DNA from: Vulcanisaeta sp. UBA163
GTDB taxonomy: Archaea; Thermoproteota; Thermoprotei; Thermoproteales; Thermocladiaceae
Direction: 5' to 3'
Length of the DNA stretch: 13,999 bases
Assembly: GCA_002496475.1 (NCBI GenBank)
Contig: DAJV01000124.1
Span: 1-13,999 of the forward strand
Shown: piece by piece, positions 13,561-13,999 of the stretch
Layout: each line of letters begins with the position of its first letter
Numbering within the stretch: position 1 is the first letter of the stretch
Translations under genes and position numbers: made by a program
The notes under the pieces: model-generated
Seen by the model: only the letters and a program-made list of their open reading frames with translations
Database searches by the model: none
What the model was told of the DNA's origin: nothing

Positions 13561-13586
13561 TTTATAAATTATCCCAGAATATAAAC
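13561..13586. promoter_or_regulatory. Divergent promoter pair of acyl-CoA dehydrogenase and iron-transporter genes
   Basis: On the minus strand TTTATAAA (13561-13568) is centred 26 nt from the ATG at 13538. On the plus strand AATATAAAC (13578-13586) is about 35 nt from the ATG at 13617, predicting a leader of some 8 nt. The two elements are only about 10 bp apart, so initiation in the two directions probably competes. Confidence 0.45.
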
Positions 13587-13616
13587 TTAATAATTTCAAG
13601 TGTGAGGCAATACTCA

Positions 13617-13999
13617 ATGGAACTGAGACTTAGCCGAGGTGATATAATCAACAATTATAAGGACGAGGTAACGGATGCCGAGATCTACGCCGCACTTGCA
13701 AGAATTGAGAAAAACACGGAGTTAAAGAATGAATTATTAAGGCTCTCTCAATACGAAACAGAACACGCCGAGTTCTGGAAGCAAGTGGCCAATGAGGCGG
13801 GCATTGACGTTGGCAGAATCAAGCATTCAAAATTCGCAATATTATTCTCAATATTAATTAGGAGAGTATTCGGGCTGGGCTTCCTTGTTAAGTTAAGGGA
13901 AAGCTCGGAGATAGATGCAATTAGGAGGTATGGAAACCTCATTAGGAGTAAAGCACTTGGGCCATACGCCGATAAACTTAGGGAGATATTACTTGATGA
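13617..13999 (+). CDS. Ferritin-like (rubrerythrin-type) domain of a VIT1/CCC1-type iron transporter, 3' end outside window
   Basis: The frame is open from an ATG at 13617 to the window edge, giving 127 residues. The N-terminal half is a four-helix ferritin-like domain: YKDEVTDAEIYAALARIE (14-31) holds the first helix with Glu17 and Glu22, and the LSQYETEHAEFW helix (43-54) has the E-x-x-H di-iron motif at Glu47-His50. A basic helical stretch (IRRVFGLGFLVKL) and a GPYADKLREILLD segment follow. This order resembles the membrane-bound ferritin/rubrerythrin-VIT1 fusions of archaea, in which the missing C-terminal part is a membrane iron/manganese exporter. The transporter half is not seen here, so a stand-alone ferritin-like protein remains possible. 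It has a divergent promoter with the acyl-CoA dehydrogenase gene. Confidence 0.7.
   Translation, partial: MELRLSRGDIINNYKDEVTDAEIYAALARIEKNTELKNELLRLSQYETEHAEFWKQVANEAGIDVGRIKHSKFAILFSILIRRVFGLGFLVKLRESSEIDAIRRYGNLIRSKALGPYADKLREILLD

Overview
The window looks like chromosomal DNA of a hyperthermophilic crenarchaeon, most likely a Thermoproteales member such as Vulcanisaeta or Caldivirga (inferred; no rRNA is present to confirm it). The signs are an archaeal-type topoisomerase III, an XPD-type helicase, an Af1521-like macrodomain and an archaeal Elp3, heavy AGG arginine use, and A/T-rich TATA elements about 25-32 nt upstream of many start codons, as expected for leaderless transcripts. No tRNA, rRNA, CRISPR array or insertion sequence was seen.

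Layout: (1) 1-252, the C-terminal end of an MFS transporter. (2) 253-794, no intact gene, but a decayed minus-strand gene with its own TATA box. (3) 795-3183, three plus-strand genes: a macrodomain protein whose real start is probably 837, a secreted N-glycosylation-rich small protein, and a radical SAM enzyme with a C-terminal beta-rich TRAM-like domain. (4) 3184-3819, no intact gene, but the remains of a minus-strand zinc-type alcohol dehydrogenase. (5) 3820-4620, a short-chain dehydrogenase/reductase. (6) 4649-7227, minus strand, topoisomerase III followed by TenA. (7) 7304-8008, a proline-rich two-helix membrane protein transcribed away from the topoisomerase and overlapping, tail to tail, an XPD-like helicase at 7995-9866. 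(8) 9989-12312, an Elp3-nitrilase operon. (9) 12309-13538, an acyl-CoA dehydrogenase on the minus strand. (10) 13617 to the window end, a ferritin-like/VIT1 iron-transporter type protein, cut by the edge.

Working themes: DNA topology and repair (topoisomerase III, XPD-like helicase, possibly the proline-rich membrane protein between them), tRNA wobble modification (Elp3 with a co-transcribed amidase-type hydrolase), thiamine pyrimidine salvage (TenA), and carbon or lipid oxidation (SDR, dead ADH, acyl-CoA dehydrogenase). Gene packing is tight: two convergent pairs overlap by 14 and 4 bp, and two divergent pairs share promoter regions shorter than 80 bp. The two long non-coding stretches are explained largely by gene decay. 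The less ordinary points are an Elp3 with a shortened N-terminus and a CX3CX2C cluster motif, a possible TasA-like secreted filament protein, perfect palindromes near two promoters, and the two decayed genes. I do not see a clear new multi-gene system.
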